DNA from: a virus
IMG/VR virus record: IMGVR_UViG_3300044821_000131
Location: 1-64,000 of that record
Length of the DNA stretch: 64,000 nt
Strand: one strand, 5' to 3'
Shown: piece after piece, positions 57,549-64,000 of the stretch
Position numbering within the stretch: the first letter of the stretch is position 1
Layout: each line of letters begins with the position of its first letter
Notes under the pieces: generated by a model
The model's database searches: none
What the model was told of the DNA's origin: nothing
Seen by the model: only the letters and a program-made list of their open reading frames with translations
Position numbers and translations under genes: made by a program

Positions 57549-58425
57549 GAAGCGTTTCGGCGTGAAGGCTCAGGAGATGGTTCTGATAATCAACAAAATT
57601 CTCGCTGAATATGCCGCCGATGGCTATGACCTGTCCCTGCGCCAACTCTACTACCAACTCGTCAGTCGAAATGTGGTGGAGAACACCGAACGCAGTTACA
57701 AGAACGTCGGCAACATCGTGAGCGATGGAAGGCTGGCCGGCTTGATAGACTGGGACATTATCAAAGACCGTGGTCGCGAGATGATACAGAATCCTCACTG
57801 GTTATCTCCGGCTGACATCCTGAATACCGCTGCTACACAGTATCGCATTGATCGGTGGGACACACAGCCGCGCTACGTAGAAGTGATGGTGGAAAAACAG
57901 GCGCTCGAAGGTGTGCTGATTCCGGTCTGCTCGGACTGGGATGTGCCATTCACGGCCAATAAGGGATACTCTTCATCGAGTGCAATGCACGAAGCTGGTA
58001 AGCGAATCTATAAACGATTGCGCGATGAAAAGGATATCATCATCATCTATCTCGGTGACCACGATCCCAGCGGTATCGATATGACCCGCGATGTGGAAGA
58101 ACGACTGCGCCTCTTTGCGGAATGTCACATCGACGATACAATCACTGTGAACGTGCGTCGGGTAGCTTTAAACATGAGCCAGATCGAAGAAATGCGTCCA
58201 CCTGAAAACCCGGCTAAGATGACGGATAGTCGGGCCGAAGCGTATGTACAGCGATTTGGAGAGTCATCTTGGGAGTTGGACGCAATTGAGCCAAAACGCT
58301 TGGCCCAACTTGTGTCTTCGGCAATCGAACAGGAAGTGGACAAAAAAGCTTGGAAGCAAAGTGGTATTCAACAGCAGGCCGGTCGCGACTACATCGCGAA
58401 GATGGCCCGTGACTACAAACCGTAA
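57529..58425 (+). CDS. TopoVI-A/Spo11-like protein with TOPRIM motif, 298 aa
   Basis: N-terminal region LSLRQLYYQLVSRNVVENTE resembles the winged-helix (5Y-CAP) domain of TopoVI-A, with tyrosines in LYYQL as candidates for the catalytic residue. The middle has IIIIYLGDHDPSGIDM, with D177 and D179 in a TOPRIM DxD. The EExE-like acidic partner is not certain. Such proteins cut DNA in Spo11, Topo VI and anti-plasmid systems. The real activity is unknown. Overlaps the previous gene by 20 bases. Confidence 0.6.
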   Translation: MREKYIEKRFGVKAQEMVLIINKILAEYAADGYDLSLRQLYYQLVSRNVVENTERSYKNVGNIVSDGRLAGLIDWDIIKDRGREMIQNPHWLSPADILNTAATQYRIDRWDTQPRYVEVMVEKQALEGVLIPVCSDWDVPFTANKGYSSSSAMHEAGKRIYKRLRDEKDIIIIYLGDHDPSGIDMTRDVEERLRLFAECHIDDTITVNVRRVALNMSQIEEMRPPENPAKMTDSRAEAYVQRFGESSWELDAIEPKRLAQLVSSAIEQEVDKKAWKQSGIQQQAGRDYIAKMARDYKP

Positions 58426-58432
58426 TCCTCCT

Positions 58433-58666
58433 ATGAACAAGCAATTATCGTTGGGTTTGAACCGCGGTTCTCGCCCGACCAAATTTCCAGAAGTCGACTT
58501 GTCGCACCACGACTTCGGTCCGGAGTTTGGCTACTACTACAGAACCCCGATCCAGCTGCGCCCTGAAGGCGGTATGGCCTATCGCTATGGCCGACCTAAT
58601 AACGCCGTCACGGCCGGACATCCGATCGGACATCCAGAAATAGATCTTAGGAATTCGATGAAATGA
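58433..58666 (+). CDS. Hypothetical protein, 77 aa
   Basis: Starts MNKQLSLGLNRGSRPTKFPE seven bases after the previous stop. Gly/Arg/Tyr/Pro rich (EFGYYYRTPIQLRPEGGMAY). An upstream in-frame region belongs to the previous gene. No family recognised. Confidence 0.5.
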   Translation: MNKQLSLGLNRGSRPTKFPEVDLSHHDFGPEFGYYYRTPIQLRPEGGMAYRYGRPNNAVTAGHPIGHPEIDLRNSMK

Positions 58667-59019
58667 GCATAAATCCAGCAGACCCGGTAGCGGCACATAT
58701 AAATATTCTGCAAACCGTCGTTGATCAGCTCAAAGCTGCGCGCGAACGGTATAAGCCCGACACCTCTGTAATCTATGTGGTACATGCCGTGTATGAGGAT
58801 AACGAACAGCTGTACGTCAGCTTCTGTGAGTTTCCTGAGCGTGTAGATCATACCGTCGTTCTGAAAAAGATGTGGGCTGAAATCGTGAAAAGTAATGGTT
58901 GGGAACTCGACGACGAAGAAAGCTATGCTGAAAACACTAAGGTGCGCTGGCTGTCAGTTATACATTTCGAAAATTACAAACCTGTGTTTGATTGGACGGA
59001 CAGCTATTACGTGGATTAG
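58663..59019 (+). CDS. Hypothetical protein, 118 aa
   Basis: ATGA-coupled. Beta-strands and aromatics in the middle (VIYVVHAVYEDNEQLYVSFC). No family recognised. Confidence 0.5.
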   Translation: MSINPADPVAAHINILQTVVDQLKAARERYKPDTSVIYVVHAVYEDNEQLYVSFCEFPERVDHTVVLKKMWAEIVKSNGWELDDEESYAENTKVRWLSVIHFENYKPVFDWTDSYYVD

Positions 59020-59072
59020 TTCGTGTAGTAGATTTCGCTTGCACGAATCTGGTTTCGTGTTAAAACGTTCTT

Positions 59073-59285
59073 GTGATCGAAGCGCTGCTCGAAACTAGTT
59101 TAGTTGAGGGACCCGAAGGAAAGTCCGTCGAAGGCCTGTCTCTCACCTGCGGCGATTGCGATCTCTGCGTTGAATGCGTAGGATCCGACTGCCGGGAGAA
59201 TCGAGAAAAGCTGAAGGCTATGTTGCATGAACGTTGTCCTGAGAAAGAGCATGGCCGGCACGTTATAAAAATCACCACTTCTTAA
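59073..59285 (+). CDS. Cysteine-containing small protein, 70 aa (GTG start)
   Basis: Starts at GTG: MIEALLETSLVEGPEGKSVE. Contains LTCGDCDLCVECVGSDC, a dense Cys motif that could bind metal or form a zinc finger. No family recognised. Confidence 0.5.
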   Translation: MIEALLETSLVEGPEGKSVEGLSLTCGDCDLCVECVGSDCRENREKLKAMLHERCPEKEHGRHVIKITTS

Positions 59286-59304
59286 ACTTAACTTCATCGA
59301 ATCT

Positions 59305-59460
59305 ATGAGTCTCGGCGGCAAATTCAAGACCGAGGGCGGACAAGGCGGAAAACGCGGACATTCCAACATGACCCACTGGAATTATACTGAGGAAATTAAA
59401 CGTCGTAGCAAGAAGCGTCGACGTCTCGAAACGAAACGGCTGAGCTCGGATTATGAGTAG
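59305..59460 (+). CDS. Small basic protein, 51 aa
   Basis: Starts MSLGGKFKTEGGQGGKRGHS and continues NMTHWNYTEEIKRRSKKRRR. Very Arg/Lys rich at the end, so probably nucleic-acid-binding. Short proteins with GHSNMTHW...E are common in phages. Confidence 0.5.
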   Translation: MSLGGKFKTEGGQGGKRGHSNMTHWNYTEEIKRRSKKRRRLETKRLSSDYE

Positions 59461-59502
59461 AAAGTCGAATAAACCCTCTGTTTTGTCAGGTATCTCACAA
59501 CA

Positions 59503-59820
59503 ATGAACAAAGAATTACATTATTTACAGCACATCAAGGCTGCCGTTGAGTCGGTCGTGTATGGTCCGTTTTCAAATAGATACGAGGTGCAACAGTGTTT
59601 GCTTCGGCTCCTTACCGTGGCGCCTGGCTTGGCCAATGCTATCAGCCCGGACACCGTGTTCGAACTCGTTATGATGGGCAACAACCAGCTCAAAGCTTAC
59701 ACGTTCGCTGTAGGTTATATGGATAATCTTCGAGCACATGCTTTGGGACAGATCGACCAAGAATTGGATCGAGACTTTCCCTTGTTGCTAAAGCCTGAGC
59801 GTAAAACCAAGAAGAAATAA
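59503..59820 (+). CDS. Hypothetical protein, 105 aa
   Basis: Helical, acidic then basic tail (PLLLKPERKTKKK). Contains RYEVQQCLLRLLTVAPGLAN. No family recognised. Confidence 0.5.
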   Translation: MNKELHYLQHIKAAVESVVYGPFSNRYEVQQCLLRLLTVAPGLANAISPDTVFELVMMGNNQLKAYTFAVGYMDNLRAHALGQIDQELDRDFPLLLKPERKTKKK

Positions 59821-59823
59821 ATT

Positions 59824-60228
59824 ATGTTGAGATCCTTAATCACCTGCACTCTGTCTGCACTGCTGCTCGTGGTTGGATCGTCAACCACTTCCGGTCGTCC
59901 TATCTTCGAAGCGCTCGGCCTCATCGAGTCCGGAAATAACGACGCGGCCGTCGGTAAGAAGAAGGAAATCTCGCGTTATCAAATTCGCCCGGCGGTCTGG
60001 AAGGCCTACGCTAAACCTGGTGAGAGTTATTTAAACCCGCAGGATTCGTTATCGGTGGCACAACGTGTATTGTGGGAACGAATTAAGAAGTTCGAGCATC
60101 GGACGAGTCGATCTCCGACGAATTTTGAGATCTACACCTTGTGGAATGCTCCGGCTGAAGTTAATCACCCTAGCCGGGTGGTGGCGGAGCGCGCTGAGCG
60201 TTTCTGCAATCTGGTGTCGACACGCTAG
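59824..60228 (+). CDS. Exported lysozyme-like (SLT-type) protein, 134 aa
   Basis: N-terminal signal peptide (SLITCTLSALLLVVGSS, cleavage near residue 24). Mature part has LGLIESGNNDAAVGKKKEIS with E35 as the likely catalytic Glu, then RYQIRPAVWKAYAK, resembling the lytic transglycosylase core. Phage lysins and virion peptidoglycanases have this fold. Length is short, so it may be a minimal or partial domain. Confidence 0.6.
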   Translation: MLRSLITCTLSALLLVVGSSTTSGRPIFEALGLIESGNNDAAVGKKKEISRYQIRPAVWKAYAKPGESYLNPQDSLSVAQRVLWERIKKFEHRTSRSPTNFEIYTLWNAPAEVNHPSRVVAERAERFCNLVSTR

Positions 60229-60300
60229 ATTCCCGGATCTTCCTGCCAGTTTTCACTAACCAATAACGGCGCATTCATTGCACTGTTAAAACCATACTAT

Positions 60301-60579
60301 ATGCCAACAAACCCAATTATCCATACTGCCCGTGCTGAAACGGTAATGCTTAGTCTGTGCGATGAAATAGATTATCTTCGACATGAACTTGAAGCTTCTC
60401 AAGAACGTGAACGTCAATTACGGTTGGCCTACGCCAAGCTGCAGAATGATTGCATTCAAGATAGTTATAGCACTATTGGCGCGGTGTTGACACACCTATT
60501 GAAACCAACAATGCCTGGTGCACAAGCAAAACCACACGATGAAATCAAAACAAACCAAAGTACCAGTCCTGAAGCCTGA
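60301..60579 (+). CDS. Coiled-coil hypothetical protein, 92 aa
   Basis: Residues about 18-50 form a helix (LCDEIDYLRHELEASQERER). It overlaps the next gene by 41 bases. No family recognised. Confidence 0.45.
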   Translation: MPTNPIIHTARAETVMLSLCDEIDYLRHELEASQERERQLRLAYAKLQNDCIQDSYSTIGAVLTHLLKPTMPGAQAKPHDEIKTNQSTSPEA

Positions 60580-60847
60580 AGAAGTTCTTTACGATCTGGA
60601 TGACACGGCGTTGGAGCAAGGCGGAGTATTGCGGTGTTGCCTTGCCTTCGTGGCCTCTGAGTATGAAGGCAAGAAGGTGAAGCTGGGCGATAAAAGTTCT
60701 TGCCGGTATTGTAACACAACTTTCACACTCGTGATGGTTCCTCCGGGCATGCTGTCGTGTTATACCAAGAAGGTACTTAAAACAACGCCAGTCTGGAAAC
60801 CGGACTGGCAACTAAAGGAAGAGCATGGGCCACAGATTCTATCCTAA
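60539..60847 (+). CDS. Hypothetical protein, 102 aa
   Basis: Starts MKSKQTKVPVLKPEEVLYDL. Contains SSCRYCNTTFTLVMVPPGML, a single CxxC. It overlaps both neighbours. No family recognised. Confidence 0.45.
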   Translation: MKSKQTKVPVLKPEEVLYDLDDTALEQGGVLRCCLAFVASEYEGKKVKLGDKSSCRYCNTTFTLVMVPPGMLSCYTKKVLKTTPVWKPDWQLKEEHGPQILS

Positions 60848-61142
60848 GCATGGTAATGTTCAGCCTCCCGTAGTGCCATCTGTACGTTGGTTGCCCAGGT
60901 GGTTTTGGATAATTTACTGGCGCTTTAAAGCCCGGTCTGATGACCAATTCTGCATCTGGGCAAAGTCGTGCGAGGGCGAAGGTTGGTATTGTGAAGATGA
61001 TATGGGAGGCACTAAATATACGGATGATCCGACAAAGGCTGAAGTGTATTATGTTTATGAATTGCTCCAGTATCTACGCGGCACGTATGTCCATAAAACC
61101 CCAGTACGTCTGGTTAGAATGAAGTATGACCGCAATCCGTGA
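60825..61142 (+). CDS. Hypothetical protein, 105 aa
   Basis: Trp/Tyr-rich (RWLPRWFWIIYWRFKARSDD, then GEGWYCEDDMGGTKYTDDPT). The second block is a pattern seen in short phage proteins with unknown role. A possible amphipathic membrane-associated segment near residue 22-36. Confidence 0.5.
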   Translation: MGHRFYPKHGNVQPPVVPSVRWLPRWFWIIYWRFKARSDDQFCIWAKSCEGEGWYCEDDMGGTKYTDDPTKAEVYYVYELLQYLRGTYVHKTPVRLVRMKYDRNP

Positions 61143-61167
61143 AACAATGAAAGGAAAAGTTTGATTT

Positions 61168-61521
61168 ATGAATAATAACTATACAGATACACAGTTGAAA
61201 CTCTTACTGGCGAAGATGTTGCCGGAGAAGCTTTGTTGGGTAATAGAAGACAGTCCCGCAACTCTATGCCGGAGAAACAGTGTTGTTCCAGTCCTCGACA
61301 CCGAGCTCCTGGATCTTTGTTGGTGGGTGGAGGAGGAACTTGGTCTGTTCGAGCGTTCAAAATATGCTTGGAATTTGTTATGTGCCTTAATTGCTGACAG
61401 CTTTGAGTTTGGAAACAACTGTTTCTCTATATCATGGCGACAGTTATTTCATGTCACTCACGCCACATGGCAACAACGTGTAATAGCACTAGCTAAAGTG
61501 AAAGGAATTGAGATTGTATGA
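61168..61521 (+). CDS. Hypothetical protein, 117 aa
   Basis: Trp-rich helical protein (ELLDLCWWVEEELGLFERSK). Includes KLLLAKMLPEKLCWV. No family recognised. ATGA overlap with the next gene. Confidence 0.5.
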   Translation: MNNNYTDTQLKLLLAKMLPEKLCWVIEDSPATLCRRNSVVPVLDTELLDLCWWVEEELGLFERSKYAWNLLCALIADSFEFGNNCFSISWRQLFHVTHATWQQRVIALAKVKGIEIV

Positions 61522-61823
61522 AAACAGCAGAAGAGTGGATACAAGAAAACAATCCACTGCTCCTTGTGGGTGGCGGAACATATAACGGCATCCTAGAACG
61601 ATACAAACAAATCCAACTCGACGCCATGGAAGAAGGTATGAGGAGGGCAGACAAAGAGCAACGTCAACAATTAGAAAGCACCTTTAGAGCCTTAGGCTGG
61701 AATCTTGAGGTATTAGAAGTGGCTCAAAATGCTAACTCAAAAGCCATCCTCACCACTGCCGACCAACTAACCGAGAAAGATTTATGCCCAACTCGACGCC
61801 ACAACAGCCGGCTGATGAGTTAG
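61518..61823 (+). CDS. Hypothetical accessory protein, 101 aa
   Basis: Starts MKTAEEWIQENNPLLLVGGG. The TAEEW opening and the helix QIQLDAMEEGMRRADKEQ recur in short accessory proteins of environmental phages. No function known. Confidence 0.5.
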   Translation: MKTAEEWIQENNPLLLVGGGTYNGILERYKQIQLDAMEEGMRRADKEQRQQLESTFRALGWNLEVLEVAQNANSKAILTTADQLTEKDLCPTRRHNSRLMS

Positions 61824-62092
61824 CGGAGAAGGTTGCGGCTTCATGTGCTTTAGGCCCAATACTAACATCAATTATCAAACAAAAAATCCTCGACGAACTC
61901 AACCTCGCATCACTCATTGAGGATAGGATGAAGGCCGTGAAGTCGCTGGCTGAACTGCGAGATGCCGTGAAGCGTACCGTGAATCTGGACGACTGTGGCC
62001 ATGCTGACGGCGTGAGCCTCATTCTTGTGGATGCCGTCAAAAACGCTGACGAAGTGCTGAACATATCCGCACCGCAATCCGTGAAGCAATGA
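61784..62092 (+). CDS. Hypothetical accessory protein, 102 aa
   Basis: Overlaps the previous gene by 40 bases in another frame. Helical and acidic (ADELAEKVAASCALGPILTS). No family recognised. Confidence 0.45.
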   Translation: MPNSTPQQPADELAEKVAASCALGPILTSIIKQKILDELNLASLIEDRMKAVKSLAELRDAVKRTVNLDDCGHADGVSLILVDAVKNADEVLNISAPQSVKQ

Positions 62093-62102
62093 AAAGCAAA
62101 CA

Positions 62103-62501
62103 ATGAACACTGACACACCAGAGACTGATTTATGCGTAAAATCAGCCGATAGATATGGCGACCGAGATGTGGTTCCGGCGACCATCGCCCGCCAACTCAA
62201 ACGCGAACTAGACCAAGCCAAAGAACTAATGAAAACCGCCGCAATCTGGATTGAGGCGTGTCCATTTGAAAATTCAATTCCGCTCGGACTAAAACTGCGC
62301 AACGCCGCGATGCCCGAAGTGGAGGGCGTAGAGGCCTTGGCAACTGGTTCGGCGACTCCGATCACGATAGCAGATGCCATCGCTGAATACAAAGCCACGC
62401 GAGGAACGTCGGCTGTCAATCTACTGCATAAAGTACTCGACCAAATAATCGGTCTCCGCTGCCCGCAATGCGGAGAAGACATAAAGGTCACGCTGGAATG
62501 A
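62103..62501 (+). CDS. Hypothetical zinc-ribbon-ending protein, 132 aa
   Basis: Starts MNTDTPETDLCVKSADRYGD. The C-terminus LRCPQCGEDIKVTLE has one CxxC. Middle is helical. No family recognised. Confidence 0.5.
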   Translation: MNTDTPETDLCVKSADRYGDRDVVPATIARQLKRELDQAKELMKTAAIWIEACPFENSIPLGLKLRNAAMPEVEGVEALATGSATPITIADAIAEYKATRGTSAVNLLHKVLDQIIGLRCPQCGEDIKVTLE

Positions 62502-62528
62502 AACCTGACTGTCAACTTGTGAAATAAC

Positions 62529-62879
62529 ATGTACTCACATCAAATTAGTGAAATGGCTGAATTGTTGGCCAAAACCGTCAAGCTACCTATGGAGCCGGCT
62601 GCGAGAACCGCCATGATTTTGGATTTTGTTCATGCTCTCAGTAATTACTGGAGTGACAAAATAGCTATCACTTGGTCTCTCGACGACGTTCGGCATGTGG
62701 CAGAGATGCATGCTGAGGACTATACCTGTTCTGAGGCTCAGTTGCGCGAATGCCTGCACAACATACTGCATGGAAGCTCCGCGGACATAGGTGTAACGTG
62801 GGCGACGATTGACGATGAATTACAGCACCTGACCAGCGATGAAAAAACAACCTGCTTATCCTGTCACGCCAGAGCTTGA
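62529..62879 (+). CDS. Hypothetical protein, 116 aa
   Basis: Helical protein with HAEDYTCSEAQLRECLHNIL. Overlaps the next gene by 41 bases. No family recognised. Confidence 0.45.
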   Translation: MYSHQISEMAELLAKTVKLPMEPAARTAMILDFVHALSNYWSDKIAITWSLDDVRHVAEMHAEDYTCSEAQLRECLHNILHGSSADIGVTWATIDDELQHLTSDEKTTCLSCHARA

Positions 62880-63168
62880 TAAGGTGAAGGCCGTGCACGA
62901 GAAGGCTCAAGCCATCGGAGAGTTTTTAGATATCTTCCTTTCTGAAAAGGGAGGTTACTCGATCGGCCGACCGCACAAGCATGGCCCACAATGTGGCGTA
63001 ATTTTTGAAGACGATAGCCCAAGCTGTGGTTATCGAACTGGCGAATTCGAGGCATTGAATGGCGCTATTGAACAGCGCCTTGCTGAGTTCTTCGGTATTG
63101 ATCTCAAGAAGGTTGAACGCGAACGCCGGCAGGTTTTAGACTACATACAAACTCTCAATGACAGATAA
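62839..63168 (+). CDS. Hypothetical protein, 109 aa
   Basis: Contains AIGEFLDIFLSEKGGYSIGR and EFFGIDLKKVERERRQVLDY. The F(L/E)xWLxEKG-like block is frequent in short phage unknowns. ATGA-like overlap of 11 bases with the next gene. Confidence 0.5.
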   Translation: MKKQPAYPVTPELDKVKAVHEKAQAIGEFLDIFLSEKGGYSIGRPHKHGPQCGVIFEDDSPSCGYRTGEFEALNGAIEQRLAEFFGIDLKKVERERRQVLDYIQTLNDR

Positions 63169-63406
63169 AACTGAATCCCCTACACTCTCGGATAGCATAC
63201 TCCCGATTTGTCCGCTTTGTGGTCGGGTTTTAACCACTGATGATAAGCTAATTTTGCATTACAACATTACCAGGAAATATTGGGTGACGTCACACTTGGT
63301 GAAGCGGGACAACGGTGAGCTCGCTCTTCGGGATTTCTCCGGACAACTCTGTCAATGGACGAGTAGATGTGCCTGTGCAGATATACAAACAGTGATAGAT
63401 AGATGA
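63158..63406 (+). CDS. Zinc-ribbon hypothetical protein, 82 aa
   Basis: Starts MTDKTESPTLSDSILPICPL. One CPLCG plus SRCACAD, possibly two metal ligand sets. No family recognised. Confidence 0.5.
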   Translation: MTDKTESPTLSDSILPICPLCGRVLTTDDKLILHYNITRKYWVTSHLVKRDNGELALRDFSGQLCQWTSRCACADIQTVIDR

Positions 63407-63455
63407 ATTATGACTGAATCCGAATCGAACCGGCGCCGCCTGCGAGCAAAACTTT

Positions 63456-63977
63456 ATGAGACACCAACTAAAGCTATGGCCTGAATATTTCAAGGCCGTA
63501 GCTACTGGAACGAGAACTTTCGAGGTGCGTGAAAATGACCGCAACTTCAAGGTGGGTGATGTGCTGGAACTCCGCGAATGGATACCGCAGCAAAATGATC
63601 CCGAATGTGAAATCCATTACTACCTCATGGGTGATGGTAACTGCACCTGTGGCACAAAAGGCAAATACACAGGGCGGCGCCTCGAATTTCGAGTGACCTA
63701 CATGACAGACTTTGGTCAACCGGACAATCAGGTAGTCATGGCTATTATCCCTAACATGCACAAAAATCAATGGCAATTAATCGAAACCGCTCCGCTTGAT
63801 AGCACAGTCATAGATATATGGTCTGCCAGCGAGGGCAGGCTGACAAACTATCGGCGCGTGAAACTGTCAAAAGACAACATCTTTTACGACCCTGACGAAT
63901 CTGGTGCCTGCTGCATCCGTGATGCAACTCATTGGATGTCGATACCGAATCCGCCGAACGCAAAGGAACGAATATGA
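63456..63977 (+). CDS. DUF3850 (ASCH-like) domain fused to DUF551
   Basis: N-terminal 85 residues match DUF3850: [20 protein letters not shown], then [24 protein letters not shown]-fold RNA-binding domains of unknown substrate. The C-terminal 65 residues match DUF551: [20 protein letters not shown] and [11 protein letters not shown]. These normally occur as separate short phage proteins, so this is a two-domain fusion. An alternative ATG at 63410 gives only 24 codons in another frame. Confidence 0.65.
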   Translation: MRHQLKLWPEYFKAVATGTRTFEVRENDRNFKVGDVLELREWIPQQNDPECEIHYYLMGDGNCTCGTKGKYTGRRLEFRVTYMTDFGQPDNQVVMAIIPNMHKNQWQLIETAPLDSTVIDIWSASEGRLTNYRRVKLSKDNIFYDPDESGACCIRDATHWMSIPNPPNAKERI

Positions 63978-64000
63978 AATGCCCTAAATGCAACCATGAA
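63974..64000 (+). CDS. Start of a further gene (partial, CPKC motif)
   Basis: ATGA overlap with the DUF3850-DUF551 gene; reads MKCPKCNHE to the window edge, indicating a zinc-ribbon protein that continues beyond. Confidence 0.4.

Overview
The window reads as one continuous stretch of a large tailed bacteriophage genome, almost certainly a dsDNA virus of a Gram-negative-like bacterium; the host cannot be named from sequence alone. Support: about 110 tightly packed genes, essentially all on the plus strand, many joined by ATGA overlaps; a phage-style replication set (ThyX, TOPRIM primase, HerA-type ATPase, family A DNA polymerase, RecA-like recombinase, RecQ-like helicase); a portal-like protein; pieces of a phage multisubunit RNA polymerase; a phage-borne tmRNA; and many short proteins with no recognisable family. 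No integrase, transposase, reverse transcriptase, rRNA or ordinary tRNA was found.

Layout. 1-8.2 kb: small unknown genes, ThyX, two copies of a hexapeptide-repeat protein, primase and HerA-like ATPase. 8.2-18.5 kb: replication and recombination core (uracil-DNA-glycosylase-like/exonuclease/polymerase fusion carrying a mini-intein, a candidate ssDNA-binding protein, RecA-like and RecQ-like proteins). 18.5-22.9 kb: unknowns and an HTH regulator between clear promoters and terminators. 22.9-29.2 kb: portal-like protein with an endonuclease-bearing intein, then Gly/Ala-rich membrane or virion proteins. 29.2-32.1 kb: DUF1064-type nuclease, small membrane proteins, an HD-domain hydrolase. 32.1-33.9 kb and 39.8-43.4 kb: two islands of very small ORFs whose boundaries are attC-like (integron-cassette-like) imperfect inverted repeats. 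34.1-41.2 kb: HAD nucleotidase, MazG-like protein, coiled-coil proteins, DEDD exonuclease-like protein, LMW-phosphatase-like protein. 43.4-47.2 kb: RNA polymerase beta subunit in separate pieces, one fused to a 2H phosphoesterase and one interrupted by an intein. 47.2-54.6 kb: more hexapeptide copies and a Ycf46-type AAA+ ATPase / DUF1257 / DUF2997 module. 54.57-54.99 kb: tmRNA. 55.1-64 kb: accessory small genes, a TopoVI-A/TOPRIM-like protein, an exported lysozyme-like protein and a DUF3850-DUF551 fusion.

How it fits together. ThyX, HAD nucleotidase, MazG-like and HD proteins would adjust nucleotide pools; primase, polymerase, RecA-like, RecQ-like and HerA-like proteins copy and repair DNA; the polymerase beta pieces imply phage-run transcription, with other subunits outside the window; the tmRNA suggests the phage supplies ribosome rescue.

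Most noteworthy are (i) the attC-like cassette arrays inside a phage, one of which has truncated a hexapeptide gene; (ii) a family of five hexapeptide-repeat paralogs whose 18-bp units vary almost only at amino-acid-changing positions; and (iii) three inteins, each placed inside a conserved core motif.
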